Positions 7,117 to 16,429 of a stretch of 22,649 nucleotides of DNA are shown in pieces (within the stretch, counting starts at the first letter, position 1; every line of letters begins with the position of its first letter). The stretch is from positions 1 through 22,649 of IMG/VR virus record IMGVR_UViG_3300042448_001973. The stretch is one strand, 5' to 3'. This stretch comes from a virus. The notes under the pieces were generated by a model that did not search any database, had not been told where the DNA came from, and saw nothing but the letters and a program-made list of their open reading frames with translations. Position numbers and translations under genes: made by a program.

Positions 7117-8102
7117 TGGATTACACTTTAGATTATAAAAAAAGTTTCAGAGATATTTGCCAAGGCTACACCTTAATAAATTGTAGCTTTGGCAAATTAT
7201 ATTTTAAACATATAAATATTTCTGATCAAGTTTTACTTGATGAGTCAAAAGAGGATTATTTAAAAGAAGCTAAAAATCGTGGTATACCAACTATTGAAGA
7301 GTCTTTAATAAATTTAAAAGAAGAAGGTTATTGGACAGATGTTGATGAGAGAGCCATAAAACAAGAAGAAGTTTTTTTACATAAGATTACCGAGCAGAAA
7401 AAAAACACTTATCTTAAATCTCAAATAGATATATTAAATAAACAGCTAAACGACTCTTTGCTTAAAATAAATGAATTAAAAAATAAAAGAAATTCTTATC
7501 TTGGTAATACTTGCGAACATTACGCCGAACAAAGGGTAACTGAAGAGTTTCTTAAATTTACAATATATAAAGATAAAAATTTAGATACACTTTTTTATCT
7601 AGAAGAAGAGTTTGATAATATAAATTCAGATAACTTATCTGAACTTATTAAAATATATAATTCAATATTAAATAATTTTTCTGATTCTAAAATTCAGAAA
7701 TTAGTTTTAGAAGATTTTTTTAGTTATTACATGCCATATTGTGAAGATCCTATACATTTTTATGGAAAACCTATTATAAATCTTACATATAATCAGTTGC
7801 GTTTAATATTATATGCAAGATATTTTAAGAATATATTGTCTACAAATGATAAGATTCCAGAAAATTATAAGAAAGATCCAGATAAGTTAATAGATTATGT
7901 AAATGCAAATGAAAAAGCTAAAGAAAAAATGCAACAAAAAGATAATCAAGCTACATCTATTGTTGGAGCTACAAAAGAAGATTATAAATACATTAATATG
8001 GATAAAGGAAATACAAAAAATGTAAGTTTGGCCGAAGAAGCTAAAAAGAAAGGTGGCAGTTTAGATATGAAGGATTTAATGAAATTAATGGGTGTTGAGT
8101 AA
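7116..8102 (+). CDS. Probable tail assembly chaperone, downstream member
   Basis: A 328-residue protein. After an N-terminal YTLINCSFGKLYFKHI, residues about 85-125 form a coiled coil (QIDILNKQLNDSLLKINELK). A helical core with many Tyr and Phe follows (FFSYYMPYCEDPIHFYG). The C-terminus is lysine-rich and ends KKKGGSLDMKDLMKLMG, a short tail that could bind a partner. It sits between the upstream chaperone-like gene (TAATG overlap) and the tape measure gene (23-base gap), where the T-domain partner of gpG-type chaperones is expected. It lies in the -1 frame relative to its neighbour, but stop codons at 7092-7097 in that frame and the lack of a slippery heptamer argue for its own start codon. 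I recognise no family signature in the body; the role is inferred from synteny. Confidence 0.5.
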   Translation: MDYTLDYKKSFRDICQGYTLINCSFGKLYFKHINISDQVLLDESKEDYLKEAKNRGIPTIEESLINLKEEGYWTDVDERAIKQEEVFLHKITEQKKNTYLKSQIDILNKQLNDSLLKINELKNKRNSYLGNTCEHYAEQRVTEEFLKFTIYKDKNLDTLFYLEEEFDNINSDNLSELIKIYNSILNNFSDSKIQKLVLEDFFSYYMPYCEDPIHFYGKPIINLTYNQLRLILYARYFKNILSTNDKIPENYKKDPDKLIDYVNANEKAKEKMQQKDNQATSIVGATKEDYKYINMDKGNTKNVSLAEEAKKKGGSLDMKDLMKLMGVE

Positions 8103-8125
8103 AATTAAGTGTAATTATTTGATAT

Positions 8126-11100
8126 ATGTCAGTACAGATTAACGTCCAAGCGAGTCAATCGGCATTAGCTCAGAGCATATCGCAAGGTGTGGCGGCATAT
8201 AATGCTAGATTTGCAAGCCAAAATCAATTAAATTTACAGATTAATCCCAGAAGTTTTTCTCAACCTTTAGGCAGAATAACTAGTGATTTAGCTGATTTTG
8301 AATCTGCATTGAAAGCTTCTAATGCTCGCGTACTTGCATTCGGAGCTTCTACTGCTGTATTAGGTGGTGCAGTAAAGACTTTTAAAGAATTAGCTAATAT
8401 AACTATTGAAATTGAAAAATCTCTAACAGATGTTAATCGTGTTTTAGGTTTATCAACTTCAGGATTGCAAAAATTCTCAAGTGAATTGTTCACTATATCT
8501 AAACAAACAGCTTCGTCTTTTGACGATGCTACAAAAGCTGCTTTAGAATTTTCTCGTCAAGGTTTAAATACAGAAGAAACATTAAAAAGAACTGCTGATG
8601 CTTTAACTCTAGTTCGTTTAACTGGAATAAGTTCTAGACAAGCCGTTGAAGATTTGACTTCTACAATCAATGGATTTTCTAAAGCTGGATTAACAACAGC
8701 TCAAGTTGTTAATAAATTAGCAGCAGTTGAACAAGATTTCGCAGTATCAGCAAGCGATTTAACTGAAGCTTTGTCAAGAACAGGTCAAGCAGCCCAAGAA
8801 GCTGGAGTTGATTTCGATCAACTAAATGCTTTGGTTACAACCGCTCAACAAAGTACAGCAAGAGGTGGCGCTGTAATTGGTAACGCATTAAAAACAATTT
8901 TTACTCGTCTACAAAGAACTGATACTCTAGATCAGTTAGAAAAATTTAATATTATTGTTCGCGATGTCGAGGGTAATATTTTACCAGCCGTTCAAATTTT
9001 ACAAAATTTTGCTAATAAATATAATGATCTTGCTGACGCTCAACGCGCTCAATTATCAGAACAAGTAGCTGGTGTTTATCAAGTTAACATTCTTAAAGGA
9101 ATTGTTAATGATTTAACAAATACTCAAGGAACTTATACAAAAGCATTAGAAAGAGGAGCTAAAGCTTCAAATGAAGCTGATTTGGCAAATCAAAAATTAA
9201 ATAAAACTCTAAGCGCACTCGCTACTCAAACAGGTTTAGGTTTACAGCAATTAGCTAATAATGTAGGTAAAGTAACGTTTGCTCCAATATTTGAAGCTAT
9301 AGTATCTCCAGTAAATGATGCCGTAAAATATATAAATGACACTTTAGAGGGAGAAGGTCCGGGGTCTATTTTTGCTAATGGTTTATTAAAAGGTATTCGC
9401 AATGTAATTACTGGACCGGGATTGGCTATTGCATTTGCAGTTATTGCTAAAGTCGCTAAAAATACATTTGAAGATGCTACAAAAGCTTTGCCAGCTATTT
9501 TAGGTTTAACAACAGAAGCTCAAAAAAGAGCGAATATTGAAAAATCAATATTATCAATTCTTCAGGGTCAAAGCCAGTTATCAATGGCTCTTCAAGGACA
9601 ACAAGGTAACGAAATTGCACAAGCGCAAACATTATTAAATTTTGCAAAATTACAAACAGCACAGTATCAACAACAATTACAATTAGCTCAACAATTAGCT
9701 CCGTTATTGTCTGCTCAAGGAGCAACCGTTGGAGCTAGAGGCATTCAAGTAGGGCCAAGAATAAAAGCTGGTGGTCATATTCCAGCATTTGCTGAAATGT
9801 CTGAAAGAATGGGTGCAGCCATGGGTGGTTACAAGGCTGGTAAGGTTATAAAAGCTCCAAGCTCAGTAGGAGCTAACACTTACATGAATACAGCGGAGGA
9901 AACAAAATATGTTTCTGGTTTTAATCAACCATTTATTAATCCTCCTGCTGGATCAAAAGCTGGTCGCGCACACAGAAAAAATTCTATAAATAAAACTGGT
10001 ATTGATCCATATATGTATGGTGGATTTATACCTAATTTTGCAACTAAAAAAGATCAAATTTTGTTTAATAAACGAATTGGAAGAGCTTTTGAAGATAAAG
10101 TCGGTATGGATATTGGAATGTCTCCTTCGTTCAATAAGCCTATAGATTTTATAAGCGTACCTAAAGTTCCATCTGATCCAGCTAAAGAGTATAATAAAAA
10201 TTTTTATTCATCACAAACATTTGCAGATGCTTATAGTGGCACCGGACATAATGCAGCGACTAATATTGGAAAAGTAATAAGACATCTTAATTTGAATTAT
10301 GGTAATATACTTAAAAATCCATATTCAGATGATTATTTTTTTGATGGAAAAGATTTAATTTTAGATCCTAATTTTACTGAAATAATAGGAAAAGGAAAAG
10401 ATCAGCCGATTGCTATTGCTAGTAGTAGAGCATCAAGTTTAGCTCCTGATTCTAAATCTGTATTTTTGCAAGGCTTAAACAAAAAGCAACAAACAAAAGC
10501 TTTAAAACAAAGAATTATAATGGAGTTTGCCAAAGATAAGGTAAATGTTGATTACGATAAATTTAATGGTTTTATTCCTAATTTTGCTGTACCAATGAGT
10601 ACTGCAAGAATTCCTTGGTTTAAAAAATATTCTAGTAAATATAAAGATATTGCTGGTGATACAGATCTTTTCAAAATGGGAGATTTTCCTACTTATGGAA
10701 AAGGTTTAAATCACGAATACGCTAAAAAAGGTAATGCCAATATGCTTTCTTATTTGCATGAAGACTTTGTTAGATCTGCATTAAATATAGCTTTAGGTTC
10801 AAAAAAGGTAATAAGACCATCAGAAGTTGGGTTTAAAAATAAACCTATAGGTGATATAGCAAATAGTAATGATTTTGATTTATTATATAAAATTGCTGAT
10901 GGTTCATACAGCATGTTGGAGTTGAAGCAAGATTTCAAAAATATTTCTGGATCAATTAGTGGATTCATGAATGCTAAACTTGAAAATCTTAAAAAAGAAA
11001 ATCCAGAATTGGCAAAAAAAGTAAGTTCGATGATAGCGGTATCAAATATGCCTAAATTTATTGATCCTACTGGTAAAAATCCAGCAGGACAATTTAGTGA

Positions 11101-14100
11101 ATTTGAAATGGCCGCTGCATCAATTGTTAAAGATAAATATTCAAATGTTAATCCTACAATAAGCGCAAAACTCACAAAAGTTACAGACGGTTTATTAAGA
11201 AGATACGAAGCTAAGAAAAATACTGTATATGGTGGTTTTATACCTAACTTTGCTTATGAACAAGCGGTAATGGGTCTTGAACAAAGTATGAGTGGTAATA
11301 AAGCTATTCTTGATACTAAGTCTGGACCTTTTCCATTTATTAGAAATAGCAGTCAGCCAAATTTTGCTTCTGCTATCTCAGACCATGGTGGTTTAAAAAA
11401 TGCTTTGAATGATTCAATGCGTAATCAAGAAGCCGCTGGATTAATGAGCAAAGGGTTTGTCCCAAATTTTGCGACTTTAAATGCTAAACAATCTTTAGGT
11501 ATGGATTTTGGAGCTTTAACTGGTTCAGAACAACAATTATTTGTTGAATTGAATAAAGCTCTTTCTAGATTAACAAGAGATATAAATTTATCAGCACAAG
11601 AGCAGGCGATGTTGCAAAATACAGTTCAACAAAATGCTCAAGCTTTACAACAAAGCACTAAATCAAGTACGATAGTTGCAGAGGCAAATAATGGTTTAAT
11701 TAAAGCTACTCAGCAAAATCAAAATGCACAGAAAAAAGCTGCTGCTGCATCCGCAGCTTCCGCAGCAGCGGCACTAAAGCCAATGCCTTCAAGATCTGTT
11801 AATCCTGCTTCTATAAATCCGAATACAATTTCAGCAAATCGTGGGGGTTTGATGAATTCATTATCATCAATGACTAATAAATTATCTGGAAACGTTGGTT
11901 TTCAGATAGCGGTTCCAATGATTGCTGGACAGTTAGAATCAATTATTGCACAAGGTAGAGATAGATCTGAAATGAGTTATGGTCAAAGATTGGGATCAAC
12001 TGGTGTTAGCGCAGCTTTAACTGGAGCTAGTACTGGAGCATTGATAGGCAGTATAATTCCAGGATTTGGAACAGCATTAGGCGCAGCAGTTGGGGCAGCG
12101 GTTGGATTTGGTGGAGCCATGATTAACGCAAGATCTAATGTTGATGATTTTGCAAAATCAATTCAGAATGCAACTCAAAAAGATAAAGAAGCTGAAAATG
12201 CAGTACAAGGTTATACAAGTTCTTTAAAAAAACTTGAAGAAGGCGGATTGACTCCAAAAGAACGAGAAAAAACAGAAAAAGAAAGACAAAAATATTTATT
12301 AAAAATACCTGCCGCTATAAAAGCAGGAATAAATCCAAACGCTTCATCCGCTGAAGTTGAAAAAACTTTAGAAGACCTTCAGATATCAAACGATAAAAGA
12401 GAAAAAGTAAGAAATTTACAAGTTCTTGCATCGTCCGATTTAACTAAAGATCAATTTGATACAGCAAGACAAACAATAGCTGAATTATCATTAGTAGATA
12501 AAAGATTTAAAAATATAGCTGACGCTATAACTTCATCACAGACTGGTGAAGAAAGGGCTGCATTTTTAGCAAAAGGTGGGGGTTTAGAGCAACAATTATC
12601 TAGATCAGAAACTTTTAAATCTTTAAAACCAGAAGAACAAAAACAAGTTATTGAAGGATTTAGAAATGCTTTTGCTGAAAATACACAAGGAACTATAAGA
12701 GCTTCTAAGTTAGGAACTAGTATGCAAGATGCCAGACAAGTTGCAGAAGAAATCAAAAGAACTGCTCCTAATAATAGTGCAAAAAAATCGGCTTCAGATA
12801 TATATTTAGAAATAGATAAATTTTTAAATTCTACAGCTATCACTCTTAGACAAACATTAGCTGAAGAAGAATTCGCTGATAAGTTCAATGAATTAAAAAC
12901 AACATTTGAAAATTCTTTAGTAGAAGGTTTAATTTCTCCTGTAAAATCAATTACAGCACAAACAGAATTAAAAAAGAGTAATTTACAAAACGCTTATAAT
13001 AGAGAAATAAAAACAGCTAACTTAGATTTTACAACAAAATTCGCTGATCAGATAAGAAGTACTCCTGTATTGGGAAGCAATCCAACAGTAATTCAAAAAT
13101 TAAAAGATTTTACGAATAAAGAAGGTGGAGCGACTACAGCGGAACTAGAGCAGTTTATAAACGAAGCTCCATTAATGACCATTCCACCAGATACATTGCA
13201 AAAAATAATGAAAATGATATCTGATCAAAAAGCTCTTGAAAAAGATAAAGCAGATAATTTGTCTAGAGAAAAAAAGAATCTTGATGAAAGTGGTCGCCAA
13301 GCGATTTTAAGAGAAGAGCTATCTCGATCTGCAAATATTAGAGCTTCTCAAATGGGTTCTGCACAGATGGAAAGAAACATTATACTATCTGGAAGACAAA
13401 CAACTTCTGAAATTCAACAAGCAAGAGAAGATAGATATTTAAACGATGTTTCGAATTTTTATAACATGGGTATGCAGAGACAATCAGAGCTTCGCATTGG
13501 TTATAGAGAAACTGCGACTGCAAGAAATATTCAAACGTTTAATGCAAATCAATTAGAAACAGCTAATACAAATGTTTTAGATGCTGAAAGGCTTCGTATA
13601 ACAAATGAAATAGCAACCGCTAATGCTGCTAATAATAAACAATTAGCAGATTCATTAAGAAAATCTCCATTATTGAATCAGACTAATTTAGAAAATCTTG
13701 AAACATTACAACAAACAATATCTGAACAAGAAAAATATGTAAAATCATTGAATGGTCAAGGTGAGCAATTTACTGCTGCAAATAATTCTTTAACTCAGTT
13801 GAAACGAATTCAGGCAGATATAATAAATAATACCAAAAGAGAAACAGAATTGCTAAAAATAAGAAATGAAGAAGAAAGAAAACGAGTTCGTGATGCTAAA
13901 TCTTTTTCTGTTGGATTGAGTGCTGGTTTTGATGATATAAATAAAGAAAGAGAAACTTTTGCAAATGACTTTGGACAAAAAATTCCAGGTTTATTTAGAG
14001 ATGGTTTGGTTGGAGCTATGGATGCTGCTCTTAATAAAGCTGATGATCTTGAATCGGCTTTGATGGGAGTAGCTGCTTCTTTCTTAAGAGAAATACAAGG

Positions 14101-15424
14101 AATGATGTTGCGCAATATTGCTAATAATATAGTAGGAAGTATTGGAAGCTCTTTTTCATTTGGTCAACCTAAATCAGCAATTGAAGCGGGACAGCAAAGA
14201 GGCGGATTCATTCGCGCTCAAAAAGGAATGTATATCAGCGGCGGAAGAACTGGAGACAAGAATCCTGCATTGCTTGAAGATGGCGAATACGTATTAAATA
14301 GAAATGCTGTCAAATCTCTTGGTGGTCCAAGAGCTATTGATCAATTAAATTTTAATGCATTTCCACGTTTTGCCACAGGTGGAGATCCCGGTTCAATGTC
14401 AGCTTCTGTAAATATGGATGCTCCATTTGAAAGATTAAGCATGTATGGACGCGAACAAAGTCCAGAGTTCCAAAATTATTTAGAAAAAATTAGAGAAGAA
14501 GAAGCTGCTAAAGAAAAGAAACGTGCAGAAAGAAAAGCTTTATTAAACCAATTTATTGGAACATTAATTAGTACTGGTGTATCGATGGGCATATCTTCTG
14601 CTGTTAGCGCTGCTAAAAATAGTTCAATGGCAAATGCAAATTTGAAGGGCGCAACAGGATCTATGTCTAATGGAACAACAACACAAGTAACAAATTTTGC
14701 TGATGCTAAATCTTTGATTGACAGTGGCGGTTCAATTACATTAGCAAATGGTTCTGTTTTAACAAAATCTAATTTTGCTGATGGTTTTTCAAGATCAACA
14801 TTTAATGAAGTTGCTGCAACTAGATTTTCTCAGTCTGGAATAAGAATTAATTCAGGAAATTTATTTAGAAAATCTTCAGCTACTTTAATGGGTAAAGATT
14901 ATGCTAATCAAGCTGTTAAAGAAAATTTTACAAATCCTGCTGCTGCTTTTAGTCGTTCACAATCTATATATGAATTCACGCCTTATAAAGGAAAACAACA
15001 AGGTGGTGCAATCGGTTTTAATCAAGGTGGATTTTTACCATATGGTTCACGTTTAACTGATAGTATTCCAGCTTATTTAACGGGTGGCGAATATGTTGTA
15101 AATAGTAGAGCAGTTAGAAAATATGGTGTTGGTGGATTAAATAAAATAAATTCTGGCGTAGCAAGATTCCAAGATGGAGGAATGGTTGATACTGAAACAA
15201 GCTCTCCGTCTAACACTTCAAATACTTCTAATAATAATGTTTCTATAAATATTACTGTTAATGCAAGTAGTGGTAAAGTTGGAGATCAAGAATCAGATTC
15301 TAATAACGAAGGAACAGAGGGAAATGCTAAAGAATTAAGTAATAGAATTAAAGCTGTTGTTCTTGATGTTATAACAACCGAACAAAGAACTGGCGGATTA
15401 TTAGATTCAACTAAGAAACGATAA
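8126..15424 (+). CDS. Tape measure protein with embedded nuclease-like domains
   Basis: A 2432-residue protein that spans the tail lumen, sets tail length and exits ahead of the DNA. Residues about 60-330 resemble the TP901-type tape measure domain (AFGASTAVLGGAVKTFKELA, then TARGGAVIGNALKTIFTRLQ). A hydrophobic stretch lies near 420-445. Residues 550-1116 carry six GFIPNFA-like motifs separated by globular inserts, one with a PD-(D/E)XK signature. Gln-rich helices follow, then a glycine-zipper hydrophobic segment at about 1293-1333 that could enter a membrane, then about 700 residues of charged helix. Near 2000 a lambda-like stretch (ESALMGVAASFLREIQ) leads to two copies of a Gly-rich GEYV-type motif at 2053 and 2321. 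At about 0.15 nm per helical residue the upper limit is near 365 nm, less with folded inserts. The stop overlaps the next start as TAATG. Confidence 0.9.
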   Translation: MSVQINVQASQSALAQSISQGVAAYNARFASQNQLNLQINPRSFSQPLGRITSDLADFESALKASNARVLAFGASTAVLGGAVKTFKELANITIEIEKSLTDVNRVLGLSTSGLQKFSSELFTISKQTASSFDDATKAALEFSRQGLNTEETLKRTADALTLVRLTGISSRQAVEDLTSTINGFSKAGLTTAQVVNKLAAVEQDFAVSASDLTEALSRTGQAAQEAGVDFDQLNALVTTAQQSTARGGAVIGNALKTIFTRLQRTDTLDQLEKFNIIVRDVEGNILPAVQILQNFANKYNDLADAQRAQLSEQVAGVYQVNILKGIVNDLTNTQGTYTKALERGAKASNEADLANQKLNKTLSALATQTGLGLQQLANNVGKVTFAPIFEAIVSPVNDAVKYINDTLEGEGPGSIFANGLLKGIRNVITGPGLAIAFAVIAKVAKNTFEDATKALPAILGLTTEAQKRANIEKSILSILQGQSQLSMALQGQQGNEIAQAQTLLNFAKLQTAQYQQQLQLAQQLAPLLSAQGATVGARGIQVGPRIKAGGHIPAFAEMSERMGAAMGGYKAGKVIKAPSSVGANTYMNTAEETKYVSGFNQPFINPPAGSKAGRAHRKNSINKTGIDPYMYGGFIPNFATKKDQILFNKRIGRAFEDKVGMDIGMSPSFNKPIDFISVPKVPSDPAKEYNKNFYSSQTFADAYSGTGHNAATNIGKVIRHLNLNYGNILKNPYSDDYFFDGKDLILDPNFTEIIGKGKDQPIAIASSRASSLAPDSKSVFLQGLNKKQQTKALKQRIIMEFAKDKVNVDYDKFNGFIPNFAVPMSTARIPWFKKYSSKYKDIAGDTDLFKMGDFPTYGKGLNHEYAKKGNANMLSYLHEDFVRSALNIALGSKKVIRPSEVGFKNKPIGDIANSNDFDLLYKIADGSYSMLELKQDFKNISGSISGFMNAKLENLKKENPELAKKVSSMIAVSNMPKFIDPTGKNPAGQFSEFEMAAASIVKDKYSNVNPTISAKLTKVTDGLLRRYEAKKNTVYGGFIPNFAYEQAVMGLEQSMSGNKAILDTKSGPFPFIRNSSQPNFASAISDHGGLKNALNDSMRNQEAAGLMSKGFVPNFATLNAKQSLGMDFGALTGSEQQLFVELNKALSRLTRDINLSAQEQAMLQNTVQQNAQALQQSTKSSTIVAEANNGLIKATQQNQNAQKKAAAASAASAAAALKPMPSRSVNPASINPNTISANRGGLMNSLSSMTNKLSGNVGFQIAVPMIAGQLESIIAQGRDRSEMSYGQRLGSTGVSAALTGASTGALIGSIIPGFGTALGAAVGAAVGFGGAMINARSNVDDFAKSIQNATQKDKEAENAVQGYTSSLKKLEEGGLTPKEREKTEKERQKYLLKIPAAIKAGINPNASSAEVEKTLEDLQISNDKREKVRNLQVLASSDLTKDQFDTARQTIAELSLVDKRFKNIADAITSSQTGEERAAFLAKGGGLEQQLSRSETFKSLKPEEQKQVIEGFRNAFAENTQGTIRASKLGTSMQDARQVAEEIKRTAPNNSAKKSASDIYLEIDKFLNSTAITLRQTLAEEEFADKFNELKTTFENSLVEGLISPVKSITAQTELKKSNLQNAYNREIKTANLDFTTKFADQIRSTPVLGSNPTVIQKLKDFTNKEGGATTAELEQFINEAPLMTIPPDTLQKIMKMISDQKALEKDKADNLSREKKNLDESGRQAILREELSRSANIRASQMGSAQMERNIILSGRQTTSEIQQAREDRYLNDVSNFYNMGMQRQSELRIGYRETATARNIQTFNANQLETANTNVLDAERLRITNEIATANAANNKQLADSLRKSPLLNQTNLENLETLQQTISEQEKYVKSLNGQGEQFTAANNSLTQLKRIQADIINNTKRETELLKIRNEEERKRVRDAKSFSVGLSAGFDDINKERETFANDFGQKIPGLFRDGLVGAMDAALNKADDLESALMGVAASFLREIQGMMLRNIANNIVGSIGSSFSFGQPKSAIEAGQQRGGFIRAQKGMYISGGRTGDKNPALLEDGEYVLNRNAVKSLGGPRAIDQLNFNAFPRFATGGDPGSMSASVNMDAPFERLSMYGREQSPEFQNYLEKIREEEAAKEKKRAERKALLNQFIGTLISTGVSMGISSAVSAAKNSSMANANLKGATGSMSNGTTTQVTNFADAKSLIDSGGSITLANGSVLTKSNFADGFSRSTFNEVAATRFSQSGIRINSGNLFRKSSATLMGKDYANQAVKENFTNPAAAFSRSQSIYEFTPYKGKQQGGAIGFNQGGFLPYGSRLTDSIPAYLTGGEYVVNSRAVRKYGVGGLNKINSGVARFQDGGMVDTETSSPSNTSNTSNNNVSINITVNASSGKVGDQESDSNNEGTEGNAKELSNRIKAVVLDVITTEQRTGGLLDSTKKR
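10043..10567 (+). other. Tape measure insert 1, possible decayed PD-(D/E)XK domain (residues 640-814)
   Basis: This 175-residue insert lies between two GFIPNFA copies. It opens with a helix GRAFEDKVGMDIG containing E656, followed by a strand with IDF (D674), and then FADAYSG at 699-705. That is the order of a restriction-endonuclease fold (helix Glu, strand Asp, then Asp/Glu-x-Lys), but where a lysine would be expected after D701 there is Tyr703. It may therefore be an inactive relative of insert 2, or an unrelated domain. The rest of the insert has no motif I recognise. Confidence 0.35.
10589..11233 (+). other. Tape measure insert 2, PD-(D/E)XK nuclease-like domain (residues 822-1036)
   Basis: This 215-residue insert lies between two GFIPNFA copies. 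A helix with LHEDFVRSALNIA (E879) is followed by GDIANSNDFDLLYKIADG and SMLELKQDF. D918, 13 residues, then E932-x-K934 match the PD-(D/E)XK active site, with E879 as the helix-1 glutamate. Predicted order is helix, strand, hairpin, strand, as in nucleases of this fold. All key residues are present, so it could be active. The target is unknown; a domain delivered with the tape measure could cut host DNA or a defence plasmid, or act on phage DNA ends. Confidence 0.6.
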
Positions 15425-16398
15425 TGAAATTCTCACAAGCTCAATATGATCAAACAGTTTACATTGGTGGTCGTAAATTAGATTATGTCACCGATGTAGA
15501 TGGATCATATTCTAATACAGTAAGACCTATTAATATAATGGGTCAAGGGACTATTAAAAATGTTGTAGCTTCTATACCTCAAGGAGATTTTTCGATAACA
15601 AGAACAATGATTGCAGAAGATTTTATGCGTCAATATACGGGTATTGATTCTTTTATAAGAGGATCTATAAATTATTCAGATAAAGTTTTTGGTTTTGAGT
15701 TGGGAAGTTTAACTTCTTATTCTTATTCTGTAAATTATGGTGAAGCTCCTGTTGCTAACTATGGTATAACTGTATATGGCGATATTGGTAGTGGTTTATA
15801 TATAGATAGTACAAATACAACAATGCTTGGTGATGCATCATCATTAAATGCTATTGGTTACAATACTGATAATCCAGCAGTTGTGCCTCTTCCAAGTACA
15901 ATAAGTATCACATGTGATGGTAGTACTACGAATAGAGTGGTAAGCTTTGATTTATCTACTCAAATAAATAAACATGAGATTTGGCGCACAAATTCAACCT
16001 CTCCATTTCAAATTAAAACTAAATGGCCCATTGAAGTTTTAACAAATATAACAATGGAAATTGATGACTATGAATTAAGAAGACAATCTGATGCTTTAAG
16101 AACTAATGCTTTTAATGTTTTTTCTATTAATATTAATGGAATCGTTTATGAAGATTCTGAACTGCTAACAGAAGATGGCGTGTCGATAACAACTGAAGCT
16201 GGAGTTCCTTTATTATTTAAACAGAAAAATGAGGTTGATCCTAGCACTAATCAGATTTTTAATTTTAACAGTTCTAATACAAGATTAATTTCTGAACAAT
16301 TTACTAGCACGGTAGATGATGTAGCTATTGTTAAACTAACATATTTAACATATTTAAATAAAACATATCCATCATACGTTGGAAATTATTTAGAATAG
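15424..16398 (+). CDS. Distal tail protein, paralogue of the 509-aa protein downstream
   Basis: A 324-residue, beta-rich protein directly after the tape measure gene, where siphoviruses encode the distal tail protein that joins tube to tip. It has two halves. The first ends with LTSYSYSVNYGEAPV and ITVYGD (about residues 96-120). The second has VVSFDLSTQINKHEIW, then PIEVLTNITMEIDDYE. The same pattern recurs at nearly the same position in the 509-residue protein at 18399 (LTSLSFSVKPFEPIPV, FVFYHG, from residue 93), so the two are probably duplicates with a tube-like beta-sandwich fold. It starts by one-base overlap with the tape measure stop, which suggests coupled translation. A 31-base gap follows with a weak AAGGTG. 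Function is inferred from position and fold-like pattern. Confidence 0.5.
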   Translation: MKFSQAQYDQTVYIGGRKLDYVTDVDGSYSNTVRPINIMGQGTIKNVVASIPQGDFSITRTMIAEDFMRQYTGIDSFIRGSINYSDKVFGFELGSLTSYSYSVNYGEAPVANYGITVYGDIGSGLYIDSTNTTMLGDASSLNAIGYNTDNPAVVPLPSTISITCDGSTTNRVVSFDLSTQINKHEIWRTNSTSPFQIKTKWPIEVLTNITMEIDDYELRRQSDALRTNAFNVFSININGIVYEDSELLTEDGVSITTEAGVPLLFKQKNEVDPSTNQIFNFNSSNTRLISEQFTSTVDDVAIVKLTYLTYLNKTYPSYVGNYLE

Positions 16399-16429
16399 TT
16401 TTTATAATAATAAAGGTGTAATATAAAAT

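Larger units (their letters stand above)
9773..11473 (+). other. GFIPNFA motif array inside the tape measure protein (residues 550-1116)
   Basis: Motif copies are GHIPAFA at residue 550, GFIPNFA at 633, 815 and 1037, the partial QPNFA at 1077 and GFVPNFA at 1110. They begin at bases 9773, 10022, 10568, 11234, 11354 and 11453. Three full copies are preceded by Gly, Asn or Tyr-Gly, and each is followed by a different sequence. Intervals are about 76, 175, 215, 33 and 26 residues. Codons differ between copies, so this is not recent DNA duplication. After the first copy comes a conserved-looking linker with GGYKAGKV and NTAEETKYV. The array looks like regular boundaries around interchangeable inserts; a role as a binding or processing site is inference. 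Confidence 0.85.

Noticed and set aside
8260-14115. Five minus-strand frames of 76-145 residues within the tape measure gene
   Set aside because: Antisense shadows of a continuous 2432-residue frame; low-complexity Leu/Ser composition and no leader sequence.
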